Shown here: one piece after another, positions 41,131 to 49,837 of the stretch
Layout of the letters: the number at the start of each line of letters is the position of its first letter
Position numbering within the stretch: the stretch's first letter is position 1
Assembly: GCA_963781555.1 (NCBI GenBank)
Contig: CAWAGB010000008.1
Location: 372,001-436,000, forward strand
Reading direction: 5' to 3'
From: JAICQM01 sp963781555
GTDB taxonomy: Bacteria; Chloroflexota; Limnocylindria; QHBO01
Length of the DNA: 64,000 nucleotides
Made by a program: the position numbers and the translations under genes
The notes under the pieces: model-generated
What the model was told of the DNA's origin: nothing
What the model saw: only the letters and a program-made list of their open reading frames with translations
Databases searched by the model: none

Positions 41131-43335
41131 ATGACGATCGCCATTCCCACCGAGCGCCACGGGCTGACCGAGGGCGAATACCGCGCCATCGTGACCCGCC
41201 TCGGACGGGAGCCCAACCCGGTCGAGCTCGGCATGTTCGGAGCCATGTGGTCGGAGCATTGCGCCTACAAGCACTCGCGCGCGCTGCTTGGCAGCCTGCC
41301 GACGACCGGGGAGCGAGTCCTGGTCGGACCCGGGGAGAACGCGGGCGCGCTCGACATCGGTGACGGGCTGGCGGTCGTCTTCAAGGTCGAGTCCCACAAC
41401 CATCCGTCGGCGGTCGAGCCCTACCAGGGCGCTGCGACCGGCGTCGGCGGCATCATCCGCGACATCTTCACCATGGGCGCGCGACCGATGGCGCTCGGCA
41501 ACAGCCTGCGCTTTGGGCCGATCGAGGCAGACGAGCGGACCGATGTCGCGACGGCCACCCGCAACCGCTACCTCTTCGATGGGGTCGTGGCGGGGATCGC
41601 TGGCTACGGCAACTGCATCGGCATTCCCGATGTGGCGGGGGAAATCGTCTTCGACCCGAGCTACAGCGGCAACCCGCTCGTCAACGCCCTGTGCCTGGGC
41701 ATCGCGCGGCACGAGGAGATCACCCTGGCGCGGGCCGGTGGTGCGGGCAACGCCCTCCTGTTGGTGGGAGCCACCACTGGCCGCGACGGGATCCAGGGCG
41801 CCAGCTTCGCGTCAGCGACCCTCGGCGCGGAGGCCGAGCGCGAGGAACGCCGGCCGGCCGTGCAGGTTGGCAACCCGTTTCTCGAGAAGCTGCTCATGGA
41901 GGCCTGCCTCGAGCTTGCCGGGCTGGACGCGGTCGTGGCCATGCAGGACCTCGGCGCGGCGGGGCTGACCTGTGCGCTCGCCGAGGTGAGCGCCCGCGGC
42001 GAGGTGGGGGCCGCCGTCGAGCTCGATCTGGTCCCGCGCCGCGAACCGGGAATGGCGCCCTACGAGGTGCTTCTGAGCGAGAGCCAGGAGCGGATGCTGA
42101 TCGTGGTCCGCGCGGGCCGCGAGGCGGAGGTGCAGGCCGTCTTCGAGCGCTACGACCTGCATGCCGTGCGCATTGGCGAGGTGATCGACGAGCCGGTGGT
42201 GCGCTGCACCGCGGGCGGGGAGGTGGTGTGCGAGATCCCCGGTGCCGCCCTGGCCGACGAGGCGCCGCGCTACGTGCTCCCCGCCGGCCCGCCGGCGGAC
42301 CTTGAAGCGCGGCGCGCGGTGAGCCTGGCACCACTCGCGGCGGAGCCGCCATCGGTCGAGACGCTGCTCGAGCTGCTGGCCAGCCCCAACGTGCGCAGCC
42401 GGCAACAGGTGTGGCGGCGCTACGACCACATGAACGGGACCAATACGCTGGTCGGTCCCGGGGCGGGTGACGCGGCGCTGCTGCGCGTCAAGGGCACGAC
42501 CCGCGCCCTGGCGGTCAGCCTGGATGGTCCCTCGCCGTCGCGGGTGGGCGAGCTGGATCCCCGGCTTGCCGCGATCTCGGCGGTGATCGAGGCGGCCACG
42601 AACGTGGCCTGCAGCGGCGCGCGGCCGATCGGCATCACCAACTGCCTCAACCTCGGATCGCCCGAATCACTCGCCGGATACTGGCGCCTCAGCGAGGTCG
42701 TGGCGGGACTCGCCGAGGCGTGCGACGCCCTCGGCATCCCGGTCGTGTCGGGCAATGTGAGCCTCTACAACGAGACGGAAGCGGGGCCGATCATCCCCAC
42801 CCCGGTGGTCGGCATGATCGGGCTGCTGGAGGACCGATCACGGGCGGTGGGCATCGCCTGGGCTCCCGGCGACGAGGTCTGGCTGCTCGGCGACGATGCC
42901 GCCCATCCCGACGCGCTCGCCGGCAGCGAGCTGGCGTGGCGCCGCGGGGCGACGGGTGGCCGACCGGCCCTGGACGCGGCCAGCGCCGCTCGTGCAGTCC
43001 ACCTGCTCGGCGCTCTCGCCGCCGACGGGGTGCTACGCGCCGCGCACGACGCCTCGGTGGGCGGTGTCGCGATCGCGCTGGCGCGCATGGCCATCGCGGC
43101 TGGCTGTGGAGCCGACATCACGTTGGGGGGAGCGACGGCCGGCTGGTTCGGGGAGCGCGCCGGGCGGGTGCTGCTCGCAGTGGACCCCGGTCGTGGCGAT
43201 GATCTCGTGGCGCGCTGCACCAGGGCGCGGGTCAGCCTTCGGCGGCTGGGATCCGTGGGCGGCACGGACCTGCGAGTGGATGGCCTGGCCGCCCGGGTGG
43301 ACGGCCTGCGAACCGCCTGGGAGACGCTCTTCTAG
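41131..43335 (+). CDS. purL: Phosphoribosylformylglycinamidine synthase subunit II
   Basis: 734 aa, the short PurL that needs PurS and PurQ. MFGAMWSEHCAYKHSRALLG, VVFKVESHNHPSAVEPYQGA, GVGGIIRDIFTMGARPMALG and a second half with VACSGARPIGITNCLNLGSP and VVSGNVSLYNETEAGPIIPT fit the family exactly. It aminates FGAR to FGAM using ammonia from PurQ. Frame is intact, unlike the genes just upstream. Its TAG overlaps the convergent gene's stop (shared CTAG). Confidence 0.97.
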   Translation: MTIAIPTERHGLTEGEYRAIVTRLGREPNPVELGMFGAMWSEHCAYKHSRALLGSLPTTGERVLVGPGENAGALDIGDGLAVVFKVESHNHPSAVEPYQGAATGVGGIIRDIFTMGARPMALGNSLRFGPIEADERTDVATATRNRYLFDGVVAGIAGYGNCIGIPDVAGEIVFDPSYSGNPLVNALCLGIARHEEITLARAGGAGNALLLVGATTGRDGIQGASFASATLGAEAEREERRPAVQVGNPFLEKLLMEACLELAGLDAVVAMQDLGAAGLTCALAEVSARGEVGAAVELDLVPRREPGMAPYEVLLSESQERMLIVVRAGREAEVQAVFERYDLHAVRIGEVIDEPVVRCTAGGEVVCEIPGAALADEAPRYVLPAGPPADLEARRAVSLAPLAAEPPSVETLLELLASPNVRSRQQVWRRYDHMNGTNTLVGPGAGDAALLRVKGTTRALAVSLDGPSPSRVGELDPRLAAISAVIEAATNVACSGARPIGITNCLNLGSPESLAGYWRLSEVVAGLAEACDALGIPVVSGNVSLYNETEAGPIIPTPVVGMIGLLEDRSRAVGIAWAPGDEVWLLGDDAAHPDALAGSELAWRRGATGGRPALDAASAARAVHLLGALAADGVLRAAHDASVGGVAIALARMAIAAGCGADITLGGATAGWFGERAGRVLLAVDPGRGDDLVARCTRARVSLRRLGSVGGTDLRVDGLAARVDGLRTAWETLF

Positions 43336-43793
43336 GAATTGGTGCCGCGGCGTCGGGTCGCGTCGCGCATCGTCGACCCGCGATCGACCTGCGAGGCACG
43401 CGACCGCCCGGGCAGCTCGTCGAGCCCCATCGCCGCCAGCACCGGATCCTCGCTCGGCTTCATGCGGCTGCGGCTGCGGCTGCGGCTGCGGCTGCGGCTG
43501 CGGCGGCTGAGCAACTCATCCGTCGTCTCGGCGGCGAGCCCGTCGGGGAGGGATTCGGCGCGCTCGACAGCGGCGGGCTGTCGACGACGGCCGGCGAAAA
43601 GCCACGCGCCGCCGATGACCGCAACCACGCCGACGGCGGCGAGCCCGCCGATCATGGCGTTCCACGTCACGGCCGTTGGCATGTTCTCCGCCGCCCCGCT
43701 CAGGACGGGGGACGGGGCGCCGAGCACGGCGGACGGCGCTGCGATGAGCGCCGTCAGGATCGCGGAGAGGATGGCCGCGCGCCGGAGGGTCAT
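43332..43793 (-). CDS. Secreted or membrane-anchored protein with an Arg-Ser repeat
   Basis: 153 aa. N-terminal signal peptide (RRAAILSAILTALIAAPSAV), a short outside region, one transmembrane helix (MIGGLAAVGVVAVIGGAWLF) and a cytoplasmic tail. The tail contains a perfect run of alternating Arg and Ser (RRSRSRSRSRSRSRM) encoded by a TGCGGC hexamer array. No family recognised. Its ATG overlaps the stop of the GGDEF/HD-GYP gene by four bases (ATGA), so the two are co-translated and may work together in c-di-GMP signalling. Confidence 0.7.
   Translation of the reverse strand: MTLRRAAILSAILTALIAAPSAVLGAPSPVLSGAAENMPTAVTWNAMIGGLAAVGVVAVIGGAWLFAGRRRQPAAVERAESLPDGLAAETTDELLSRRSRSRSRSRSRSRMKPSEDPVLAAMGLDELPGRSRASQVDRGSTMRDATRRRGTNS
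43463..43504. repeat. Hexanucleotide tandem repeat (TGCGGC)x7
   Basis: Seven perfect copies of TGCGGC inside the preceding minus-strand gene, encoding Arg-Ser dipeptides. Copy-number changes would lengthen or shorten the tail by two residues without breaking the frame. Confidence 0.95.
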
Positions 43794-45451
43794 CCTGCCG
43801 CCTCCCGAGCAGCAGGTGCGTCGGCGGGGGTCGGCGCGGCGCGGCGCGGACGGCGCCGCTTGGTCGTTGACTTCGAGCCGGGCACATCGCCGAAGAGGAC
43901 CATCGCGGCGGCCTCGGCATCTATCCGCTCGAGTCCGCCGCGGGCACGCTCGTGGAGGCGGTACACCTCCTCGAGCCCGTCGGGCGGCACGCCCTCGGCG
44001 TAGGCGCTGCAGAAGATGCGCACCACTTCGGGATCGAACTGGGTGCCGGCGTTCCGCCGCAGCTCCGCGAGCGCGGAGGCGTGGCCGAATGCCTTCTTGT
44101 AGGGTCGGTCGTGGACCATGGCGTGATACGCGTCGGCGACCGCCACGATGCGCGCGCCGAGCGGAATCTCGGCTCCCCGCAGGCCGTGCGGATAACCGCC
44201 GCCGTTGAAGCGCTCGTGGTGGTGGAGGACCACCGGGATCGCCTCGCGCAGGCTGGACGCCTGCTCGAGGATGACCTGGCCGATGCGGGGGTGCTCGCCG
44301 ATGGCCTGCCACTCCCCGTCGGTGAGCTTGGTCGGCTTGTCGAGGATGTCCGGCGGTACGGCCAGCTTGCCCAGGTCATGCAGCAGCGCGGCGATGCGGA
44401 TGCGTTCGATCTCGTCGGCCGGGAGGCCCATCTCGAGCCCGATGCCGGTTGCCAGCGAGGCAATCATGTCCGACGGCCGCCCCCGATGGTGCGGCTGCGG
44501 AGCCAGCACGGAGGCGAGCGCCTGTGTCGCGGTGTCGCTGGCCCACTGACCGATGGAGGTCGCGGCCGCGCGCCGTTCGGCGCTGATCGGGGAGCGCCGG
44601 ATGGGCGCCTCCTCGTCGAGGTCGCGGTACATGTAGGTGCGGTTGCGGCCGAGCGACTTCGCGGCGTACATCGCCGCATCGGCCTGGTCGACCAGGGCAT
44701 CGGTCTGCAGCTCGTGTCCGACGCCGCCGGAGATCCCGATGCTGATGGTCACCTGGATCGTCTGTTCGCGCGCGATTCGCATCCGCTCGGACATGACGAG
44801 GGTGCGCAGATTCTCGGCCAGCACGACGGCCTCCTCGACGCCGGTCTCGGGGAGGATGAGCATGAACTCCTCCCCGCCGTAACGTCCGAACAGGTCGGAG
44901 GCGCGGATGTTGTCCGACACGAGGCTGGCGAGTTGGCGCAGAACGGCGTCGCCGGAGTTGTGGCCATGGCTGTCGTTGATCGGCTTGAAGCGGTCGATGT
45001 CGATGAACGCGACGCTCAATGGCTTGTGGTGACGGTGCGCGCGCTCGACCTCGGCGACGAGCGTGGTGAGCAGCGTCTCGCGGTTGGGCACCCCGGTCAG
45101 GCGGTCGTGCGTGGCCCGCGCCTCGACCTGCAGGAAGGCGCCTGCCGCGGCGTTGAACGCGCGGGCGAGGCGGCGTTCGGCGGGGACGCCGTGCTCGCGA
45201 AGCAGGGTTGGCTCATCGGCGGCGAGGGTGGCCTCGAGCGCGGCCGCGATGCGATTGAGGCGGAAGCCCATGTAGCTCCAAGCGAAGAGCGCCATGCTCG
45301 TCATACCGGCCACCGCGGCGAGTGTCATCAGGGCGAAGAGCGCCGTTCGGTCGTCGTTGCCGGCCATGGTGAGGATCCCCGACACAGCTACCGCCGTTCC
45401 TGCCACGGCGAGCGGGGCGAGGAAACCGAGGAATCGGGCCAAGCGGAGCAT
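43790..45451 (-). CDS. GGDEF and HD-GYP domain c-di-GMP enzyme
   Basis: 553 aa. Two N-terminal helices (FLGFLAPLAVAGTAVAVSGI and ALFALMTLAAVAGMTSMALF) anchor it in the membrane. The GGDEF domain has DRLTGVPNRETLLTTL and an intact active site RYGGEEFMLILPE with an inhibitory RxxD motif (RASD) five residues upstream. The HD-GYP domain has LLHDLGKLAVPPDILDKP and HHERFNGGGYPHGLRG, also intact. It could both make and break c-di-GMP. Its stop is coupled to the Arg-Ser repeat protein. Confidence 0.95.
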   Translation of the reverse strand: MLRLARFLGFLAPLAVAGTAVAVSGILTMAGNDDRTALFALMTLAAVAGMTSMALFAWSYMGFRLNRIAAALEATLAADEPTLLREHGVPAERRLARAFNAAAGAFLQVEARATHDRLTGVPNRETLLTTLVAEVERAHRHHKPLSVAFIDIDRFKPINDSHGHNSGDAVLRQLASLVSDNIRASDLFGRYGGEEFMLILPETGVEEAVVLAENLRTLVMSERMRIAREQTIQVTISIGISGGVGHELQTDALVDQADAAMYAAKSLGRNRTYMYRDLDEEAPIRRSPISAERRAAATSIGQWASDTATQALASVLAPQPHHRGRPSDMIASLATGIGLEMGLPADEIERIRIAALLHDLGKLAVPPDILDKPTKLTDGEWQAIGEHPRIGQVILEQASSLREAIPVVLHHHERFNGGGYPHGLRGAEIPLGARIVAVADAYHAMVHDRPYKKAFGHASALAELRRNAGTQFDPEVVRIFCSAYAEGVPPDGLEEVYRLHERARGGLERIDAEAAAMVLFGDVPGSKSTTKRRRPRRAAPTPADAPAAREAAG

Positions 45452-45612
45452 CTAGTGCGCCGCCGGGGGGGTCTGAGGCATCGACGCAAGGATCGGTGCG
45501 CGGGCTGTCGCCGGCTATGGGTCGATGGTCACCTGGGTGCAACCGAGCACCGCGCCACCGAGCCAATTGAGGCGCAGGGCGGTCCGGTGCAGTACCGACC
45601 CCGTACTCGTGG

Positions 45613-46026
45613 CTAGGCGGAGGTGTGACGGCCCTCCGGCCAGAGGGCGGTGACGGCGGCGATCACCGCAACAGCGGCGCCCGGCGCCAGGTACGCCGAT
45701 GCCGTCGCGGTGGGAATGGTGGCGATCACGGCCAGCACCGCGGAGAGGACCACCAGCCAGCGTGCCCGGCCGTTGCCGCGCGCGTGCAGCCATGCGCCGA
45801 CGAGCACGCCCGCGAAGCCGATCGCGGCGGCCGCGAGCTGGAGGGCGAGGAGCGTCGGGACGCCGGCCTGCAGGAGGCTGCCCGTGGAAGCCGTCGCGGT
45901 GGCACCGCCATTCGGCTCCATCGAGAGCGAGGCGCCGGCAGTAGCCGGCCCCAGCAGCAGCAGGCCGATCCCCGCCCAGCCGAGGACGGCCGCCAGGACC
46001 GCCGCGAACAGCTCGATCGAACGCAT
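45613..46026 (-). CDS. Small four-helix membrane protein
   Basis: About 137 aa with four hydrophobic segments: LFAAVLAAVLGWAGIGLLLL, LALQLAAAAIGFAGVLVGAW, WLVVLSAVLAVIATIPTATA and AAVAVIAAVTALW. No family recognised. Minus-strand TAGGAT (46039-46034) lies seven bases before the ATG at 46026, the spacing of leaderless genes here, which favours this start over the ATG at 46035. It is divergent from purF. The 160 bases between it and the GGDEF/HD-GYP gene hold a short coding-like frame (RLNWLGGAVLGCTQVTIDP) but nothing firm. Confidence 0.65.
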   Translation of the reverse strand: MRSIELFAAVLAAVLGWAGIGLLLLGPATAGASLSMEPNGGATATASTGSLLQAGVPTLLALQLAAAAIGFAGVLVGAWLHARGNGRARWLVVLSAVLAVIATIPTATASAYLAPGAAVAVIAAVTALWPEGRHTSA

Positions 46027-46033
46027 GCCCGGC

Positions 46034-46050
46034 ATCCTAGGCGCTATCAT
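46034..46050. promoter_or_regulatory. Divergent -10 boxes between purF and the four-helix gene
   Basis: Minus TAGGAT (46039-46034) serves the four-helix gene. Plus TATCAT (46045-46050) would start transcription at about 46057, exactly on a GTG that opens an eight-codon frame (MLHAHAPA, stop 46081-46083) before purF. Confidence 0.45.
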
Positions 46051-46150
46051 CGGCGGGTGCTGCACGCCCACGCGCCCGCCTGATCCCGTGGCCCGGCGGC
46101 GCGTCCAGAATCACGCTCCGGCGGGAGACGTGCATCCCGAACCGCTGCCG

Positions 46151-47578
46151 ATGTACGAGCCCCACGGTCCGCGCGAGGAGTGCGGCGTGTTCGGGATCTA
46201 CGCTCCCGGGGCCCCTGTCGCGCGCCTCGCCTACCTGGCCCTCCATGCGCTGCAGCATCGCGGGCAGGAATCGGCCGGCATCGCGGTCAGCGACGGGCAG
46301 CGGCTGCGACTCCACAAGCGCCTCGGCCTCGTCAGCTCGGTCTTCGACGAGGAGGCGCTGAGCACCCTCGGCGACGGCAGCATCGCCATCGGACACACCC
46401 GCTACAGCACCACAGGCTCCAACTCCCTGCCCAACGTGCAACCGGTGTACGCGCAGAGCGAGATCGGCGAGCTGATGCTCGGCCACAACGGCAACCTCGT
46501 AAACGCCACGTGGCTGCGCGACGAGCTGGGGGAGCAGGGCGTCGAGTTCACCACCGCGAGCGACACAGAGGTGCTGGCTCGCCTCATCGCGCATGCCCCG
46601 GGGCGGACCTGGTCGGCGCGCGTCGAGCACGCCTTCCATCGGGCGATGGGCGCCTACACGTTCACCATGCTGACCGATGACGCCATGGTCGCGGCCCGCG
46701 ACCCGATCGGCTTCCGGCCGCTCGCCCTGGGCCGGGTGGAGGACGAGGACGGCCATCCCATCGGCTGGGCGGTCGCATCCGAGTCCGCGGCGCTCGATGC
46801 CATCGGCGCTCGCTTCGTGCGTGACGTGGAGGCGGGCGAGATCCTGACCATCGACGCGGAAGGCGTGCACTCGCATCGGTCCACCGTGCGCGGTCGCGAC
46901 GAGAAGCTGTGCGTCTTCGAGTTCGTCTACCTCGCCCGGCCGGATTCCGTCATCGACGGGCGGCTGCTGTACGAGGCGCGCCTCGAGATGGGGCGCCGCC
47001 TGGCGCAGGAGCACCCGGCGGAGGCGGACCTGGTGATTCCGGTGCCCGACTCGGCGATTCCGGCCGCCATCGGCTACGCGGAGGAGATCGGCCTGCCGTA
47101 CCGCGAGGGGCTGATCAAGTCGCGCTACGTGGGGCGCACCTTCATCCAGCCGGCGCAGGGCGGGCGCGAGACGGCGGTGCGCATGAAGTTCAACCCCCTG
47201 CCCGAGGTGCTGCGCGGCAAGCGGGTGGTGGTGGTCGACGATTCCATCGTGCGCGGCACCACGACCGGGCCGATCGTGGCCATGCTGCGCCGCGCCGGAG
47301 CCGCGGAGGTGCACGTTCGCATCCACTCCCCGCAGATGCGGCACCCGTGCTACATGGGCGTCGACACCGGCAACCGCAACGAGCTGATCGCGGCGACCCA
47401 CTCGCTGGAGCAGATCCGGATGGCCATCGGTGCCGACACGCTCGGCTATCTCTCCGAGGAGGGGCTGCTGGCCGCCGTGGGTGGACGCAAGGAGGCGCGC
47501 TGCACGGCCTGCTTCAACGGCCGCTACCCGCTCGACGTGCCCATGGACGTCGACAAGTTCGTGCTGGAACGCGGATGA
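46151..47578 (+). CDS. purF: Amidophosphoribosyltransferase (GPATase)
   Basis: 475 aa. The catalytic cysteine is Cys11 in PREECGVFGIYAPG; the ten residues before it are a propeptide of normal length, which supports ATG 46151 over the longer in-frame starts (46130, 46088). ALQHRGQESAGIAVS, GHTRYSTTGSN and the PRPP-loop RVVVVDDSIVRGTTTGP follow. HPCYMGVDTG and EARCTACFNGRYP carry cysteines placed like the 4Fe-4S ligands of B. subtilis PurF. It makes phosphoribosylamine, the first committed purine step. ATGA overlap with purM. Confidence 0.97.
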   Translation: MYEPHGPREECGVFGIYAPGAPVARLAYLALHALQHRGQESAGIAVSDGQRLRLHKRLGLVSSVFDEEALSTLGDGSIAIGHTRYSTTGSNSLPNVQPVYAQSEIGELMLGHNGNLVNATWLRDELGEQGVEFTTASDTEVLARLIAHAPGRTWSARVEHAFHRAMGAYTFTMLTDDAMVAARDPIGFRPLALGRVEDEDGHPIGWAVASESAALDAIGARFVRDVEAGEILTIDAEGVHSHRSTVRGRDEKLCVFEFVYLARPDSVIDGRLLYEARLEMGRRLAQEHPAEADLVIPVPDSAIPAAIGYAEEIGLPYREGLIKSRYVGRTFIQPAQGGRETAVRMKFNPLPEVLRGKRVVVVDDSIVRGTTTGPIVAMLRRAGAAEVHVRIHSPQMRHPCYMGVDTGNRNELIAATHSLEQIRMAIGADTLGYLSEEGLLAAVGGRKEARCTACFNGRYPLDVPMDVDKFVLERG

Positions 47579-48591
47579 GCCGCACCTACCGCGAGGCCGG
47601 CGTCGACATCGACGAGTGGAACCGCGCGCTGCCGCGCATCGCCGCCGCCGCGGCGGGGACCGGCAACGCCAGCGTCCTGGGCGGGGTCGGCGGCTTCGGC
47701 TCGCTCTTCCGTTTCGATCCGACGACCCATCCCGACCCGGTGCTCGTCGCCTCGACCGATGGCGTGGGCACCAAGCTGCGCGTGGCGCAGGCCATGGAAC
47801 GCTTCGACACCATCGGGATCGACCTGGTCAACCACTGCATCAACGACATCGCCGTGTCGGGGGCCGATCCACTCTTCTTCCTCGACTACCTGGGCGTCGG
47901 GAAGCTCAACGCGGACCGCGTCACGGAGATCGTGGGCGGCATCGCGGATGCCTGCGCCGCGGCCGGCGTGGCGCTCGTCGGCGGAGAGACGGCCGAGCTG
48001 CCCGGCATCTACGAGAGCGGCGACTTCGACCTGGCCGGCTTCATCGTGGGCGTCGTCGCCCGCGCCGAGCTCATCGACGGGTCCGCGGTGGTGGCCGGCG
48101 ACGCCGTCATCGGCTTGCCGTCATCCGGCCTGCACACGAACGGCTACTCGCTGGCGCGGCGCGTCCTGCCGCCCGACACGTGGAAGCGCGCGATGCCCGG
48201 GGGGGAGCGCACGATCGGCGAGACGTTGCTCGAGCCGCATCGGTCCTACCTCGACGAGATCCGCCTGCTGCGCCGCGCGGTGCAGGTTCGGGCGTTTGCC
48301 CACATCACCGGCGGTGGCTGGACGGAGAACGTGCCGCGCACCCTTCCCGACGGGCTGGGGATCGAGGTCGAGACCGGCTCGTGGCCGGTGCCCGCTATCT
48401 TCACCCTCATCCAGTCGGCCGGCGACATCGGCGACGAGGAGATGGCGCGCACCTTCAACCTGGGGATTGGCCTCACGGCCGTCGTGCCGGCGGACGCGAC
48501 CGATGCCGCCCTTGCCGCGCTCCCCGAGGCGCGGGCCGTGGGCCGCGTCGTGGCGGTCGAGCCCGGTGCCCCGCGCGTCCGCTTCGACTGA
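47575..48591 (+). CDS. purM: AIR synthetase (phosphoribosylformylglycinamidine cyclo-ligase)
   Basis: 338 aa. Family signatures are VASTDGVGTKLRVAQAM, GIDLVNHCINDIAVSGADPL, FFLDYLGVGKLN, ALVGGETAELPGIYESGDFD and AHITGGGWTENVPRTLPDGL. It closes the imidazole ring, using ATP on FGAM. Translationally coupled to purF by a four-base overlap. Confidence 0.97.
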   Translation: MSRTYREAGVDIDEWNRALPRIAAAAAGTGNASVLGGVGGFGSLFRFDPTTHPDPVLVASTDGVGTKLRVAQAMERFDTIGIDLVNHCINDIAVSGADPLFFLDYLGVGKLNADRVTEIVGGIADACAAAGVALVGGETAELPGIYESGDFDLAGFIVGVVARAELIDGSAVVAGDAVIGLPSSGLHTNGYSLARRVLPPDTWKRAMPGGERTIGETLLEPHRSYLDEIRLLRRAVQVRAFAHITGGGWTENVPRTLPDGLGIEVETGSWPVPAIFTLIQSAGDIGDEEMARTFNLGIGLTAVVPADATDAALAALPEARAVGRVVAVEPGAPRVRFD

Positions 48592-48650
48592 CGCGTCGCC
48601 GGTGAGGCAGCGCCGCCGGGGAATGCCCGACTGGTCGTATGCACTCCTGA

Positions 48651-48748
48651 TTCGCATTACCCGGCGGTTGTGCATCGTCGAGCGCTCGGCCACGCTCAGC
48701 GAGCGTGGTGGGCGTCTCCGTGCGATCGAGCCTGCTTCGTAATGCGAA
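48651..48748. ncRNA. Structured intergenic element after purM
   Basis: A perfect 10-base outer stem (TTCGCATTAC, 48651-48660, with GTAATGCGAA, 48739-48748) encloses 78 bases that hold an inner perfect hairpin CCACGCTC-AGC-GAGCGTGG (48690-48708) and a self-complementary CGAGCGCTCG (48679-48688). The outer arms are AT-richer than the surroundings. It could be a small RNA, a terminator domain or a short mobile-element relic. RNA identity is inferred. Confidence 0.35.
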
Positions 48749-48795
48749 CCACGGCGGCAATAGACCAACGGCCTCGTGGTTGGACAGCTCGTTCC

Positions 48796-49137
48796 CTAGC
48801 GCCGGATCTCCCGGCACAGGCGCGTCTCCGCGAGCCAGGCGTGATGGCTGCATTCCAACGTCACGTAATCCGACGGCACCTGGACTTCCATACCGAGGTA
48901 CGCAATCGCCGCCACCATCTGTGCGTAGCTGCACGTGTCGAAGGCCGTCCGCTTTGCACCTTGCGCCGCGCCCTCGTCGGGAGGGGTGGGCAGCGCGAGC
49001 GCGGCCTCGCAGCCATTGCGTGGATTGGCGCGTGCGTCGACGAGCGGGTCGCGGGTCGCGAGAGGCGCCTCGGACCGAGGTGCAACGAGCCCGCAACCCG
49101 AGAGCAGGATGGCCAGCGACGCGAGCAGCAGCCTCAT
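48796..49137 (-). CDS. Small lipoprotein
   Basis: 113 aa. Signal MRLLLASLAILLSGCGLVAP has a lipobox LLSGC with Cys15 as the lipidation site. The mature part holds four more cysteines (GCEAAL, DTCSYA, LECSHH, RLCREI), likely paired as disulfides. No family recognised. Minus-strand TAGCAT (49149-49144) is six bases before the ATG, so it is probably leaderless. It lies opposite to and between purM and purN. Confidence 0.75.
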   Translation of the reverse strand: MRLLLASLAILLSGCGLVAPRSEAPLATRDPLVDARANPRNGCEAALALPTPPDEGAAQGAKRTAFDTCSYAQMVAAIAYLGMEVQVPSDYVTLECSHHAWLAETRLCREIRR

Positions 49138-49183
49138 CGAGCCATGCTACCTCCGGGCGGCGACGACTCGTGACGCGCGCCAG

Positions 49184-49750
49184 ATGACCATGACGATCGG
49201 AGTCCTCGTGTCTGGGCGCGGGTCCAACCTGGGCGCGATCCTGGACGCCGGCCTGCCGATCGAGCTCGTGGTCAGCAACCGGGAGGGCGTGCGCGCGCTC
49301 GACGTTGCGGCCGCCCGCGGCGTGCCCTGCCGCGTGCTGCGTCGAGCGGATTTTGACGGCGACGCCGGCGCCCGGGATGCGGCGATCGGCCAGGCACTGA
49401 CCGATGCCGGCGTCACGCTCGCCGTCCTCGCCGGCTACGACCAGCAGCTGCGCCCGTCGTACTTCATCGCCTTCGGGGGACGGACGATCAACATCCATCC
49501 CAGCCTGCTGCCTGCGCATGGCGGGGCGGGGATGCTGGGGCTGGCGGTCCACGCATCCGTCCTGGCGGCGGGCGATCCCGAGACGGGGGTCACCATCCAC
49601 GAGGTCACCGAGGAGCTGGACGCGGGCGCCGTCGTGGCGCAGGAGCGACTCGCGGTCGTGCCGGGGGAGACGGCGGAGGCGCTGGCGGACCGGGTGCTGG
49701 AGGTGGAGCATCGGCTCCTGGTGAGCACGTTGCGCGACCTTGCCGGCTGA
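49184..49750 (+). CDS. purN: Phosphoribosylglycinamide formyltransferase
   Basis: 188 aa. MTIGVLVSGRGSNLGAILDA at the N-terminus, the catalytic NIHPSLLPAHGGAGM (Asn and His) and IHEVTEELDAGAVVAQERL (Asp) define PurN. It formylates GAR with 10-formyl-THF, linking to the folate genes at 7.9-9.5 kb. The region usually reading GYMRIL is changed to GYDQQLRPSYF. Two ATGs, 49184 and 49190, are possible. Confidence 0.95.
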   Translation: MTMTIGVLVSGRGSNLGAILDAGLPIELVVSNREGVRALDVAAARGVPCRVLRRADFDGDAGARDAAIGQALTDAGVTLAVLAGYDQQLRPSYFIAFGGRTINIHPSLLPAHGGAGMLGLAVHASVLAAGDPETGVTIHEVTEELDAGAVVAQERLAVVPGETAEALADRVLEVEHRLLVSTLRDLAG

Positions 49751-49837
49751 GCCGGTTCTGGCGCGCCCCGTGCTAGGATGACCGCTGGTCGCCCGATCGC
49801 GGACGCGGCCCTGACCCCCGAATGAGGCGTACTTCCC

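Noticed and set aside
43463..43504. TGCGGC array considered as a CRISPR-like repeat
   Set aside because: It is a perfect hexamer run without spacers and lies inside a coding frame.
45452..45612. Possible c-di-GMP riboswitch upstream of the GGDEF/HD-GYP gene
   Set aside because: None of the conserved GEMM riboswitch core sequences could be found in the gap.
48796..49137. Insertion or phage remnant between purM and purN
   Set aside because: The gap holds an ordinary small lipoprotein gene and a structured element; no transposase, integrase or direct repeats were seen.
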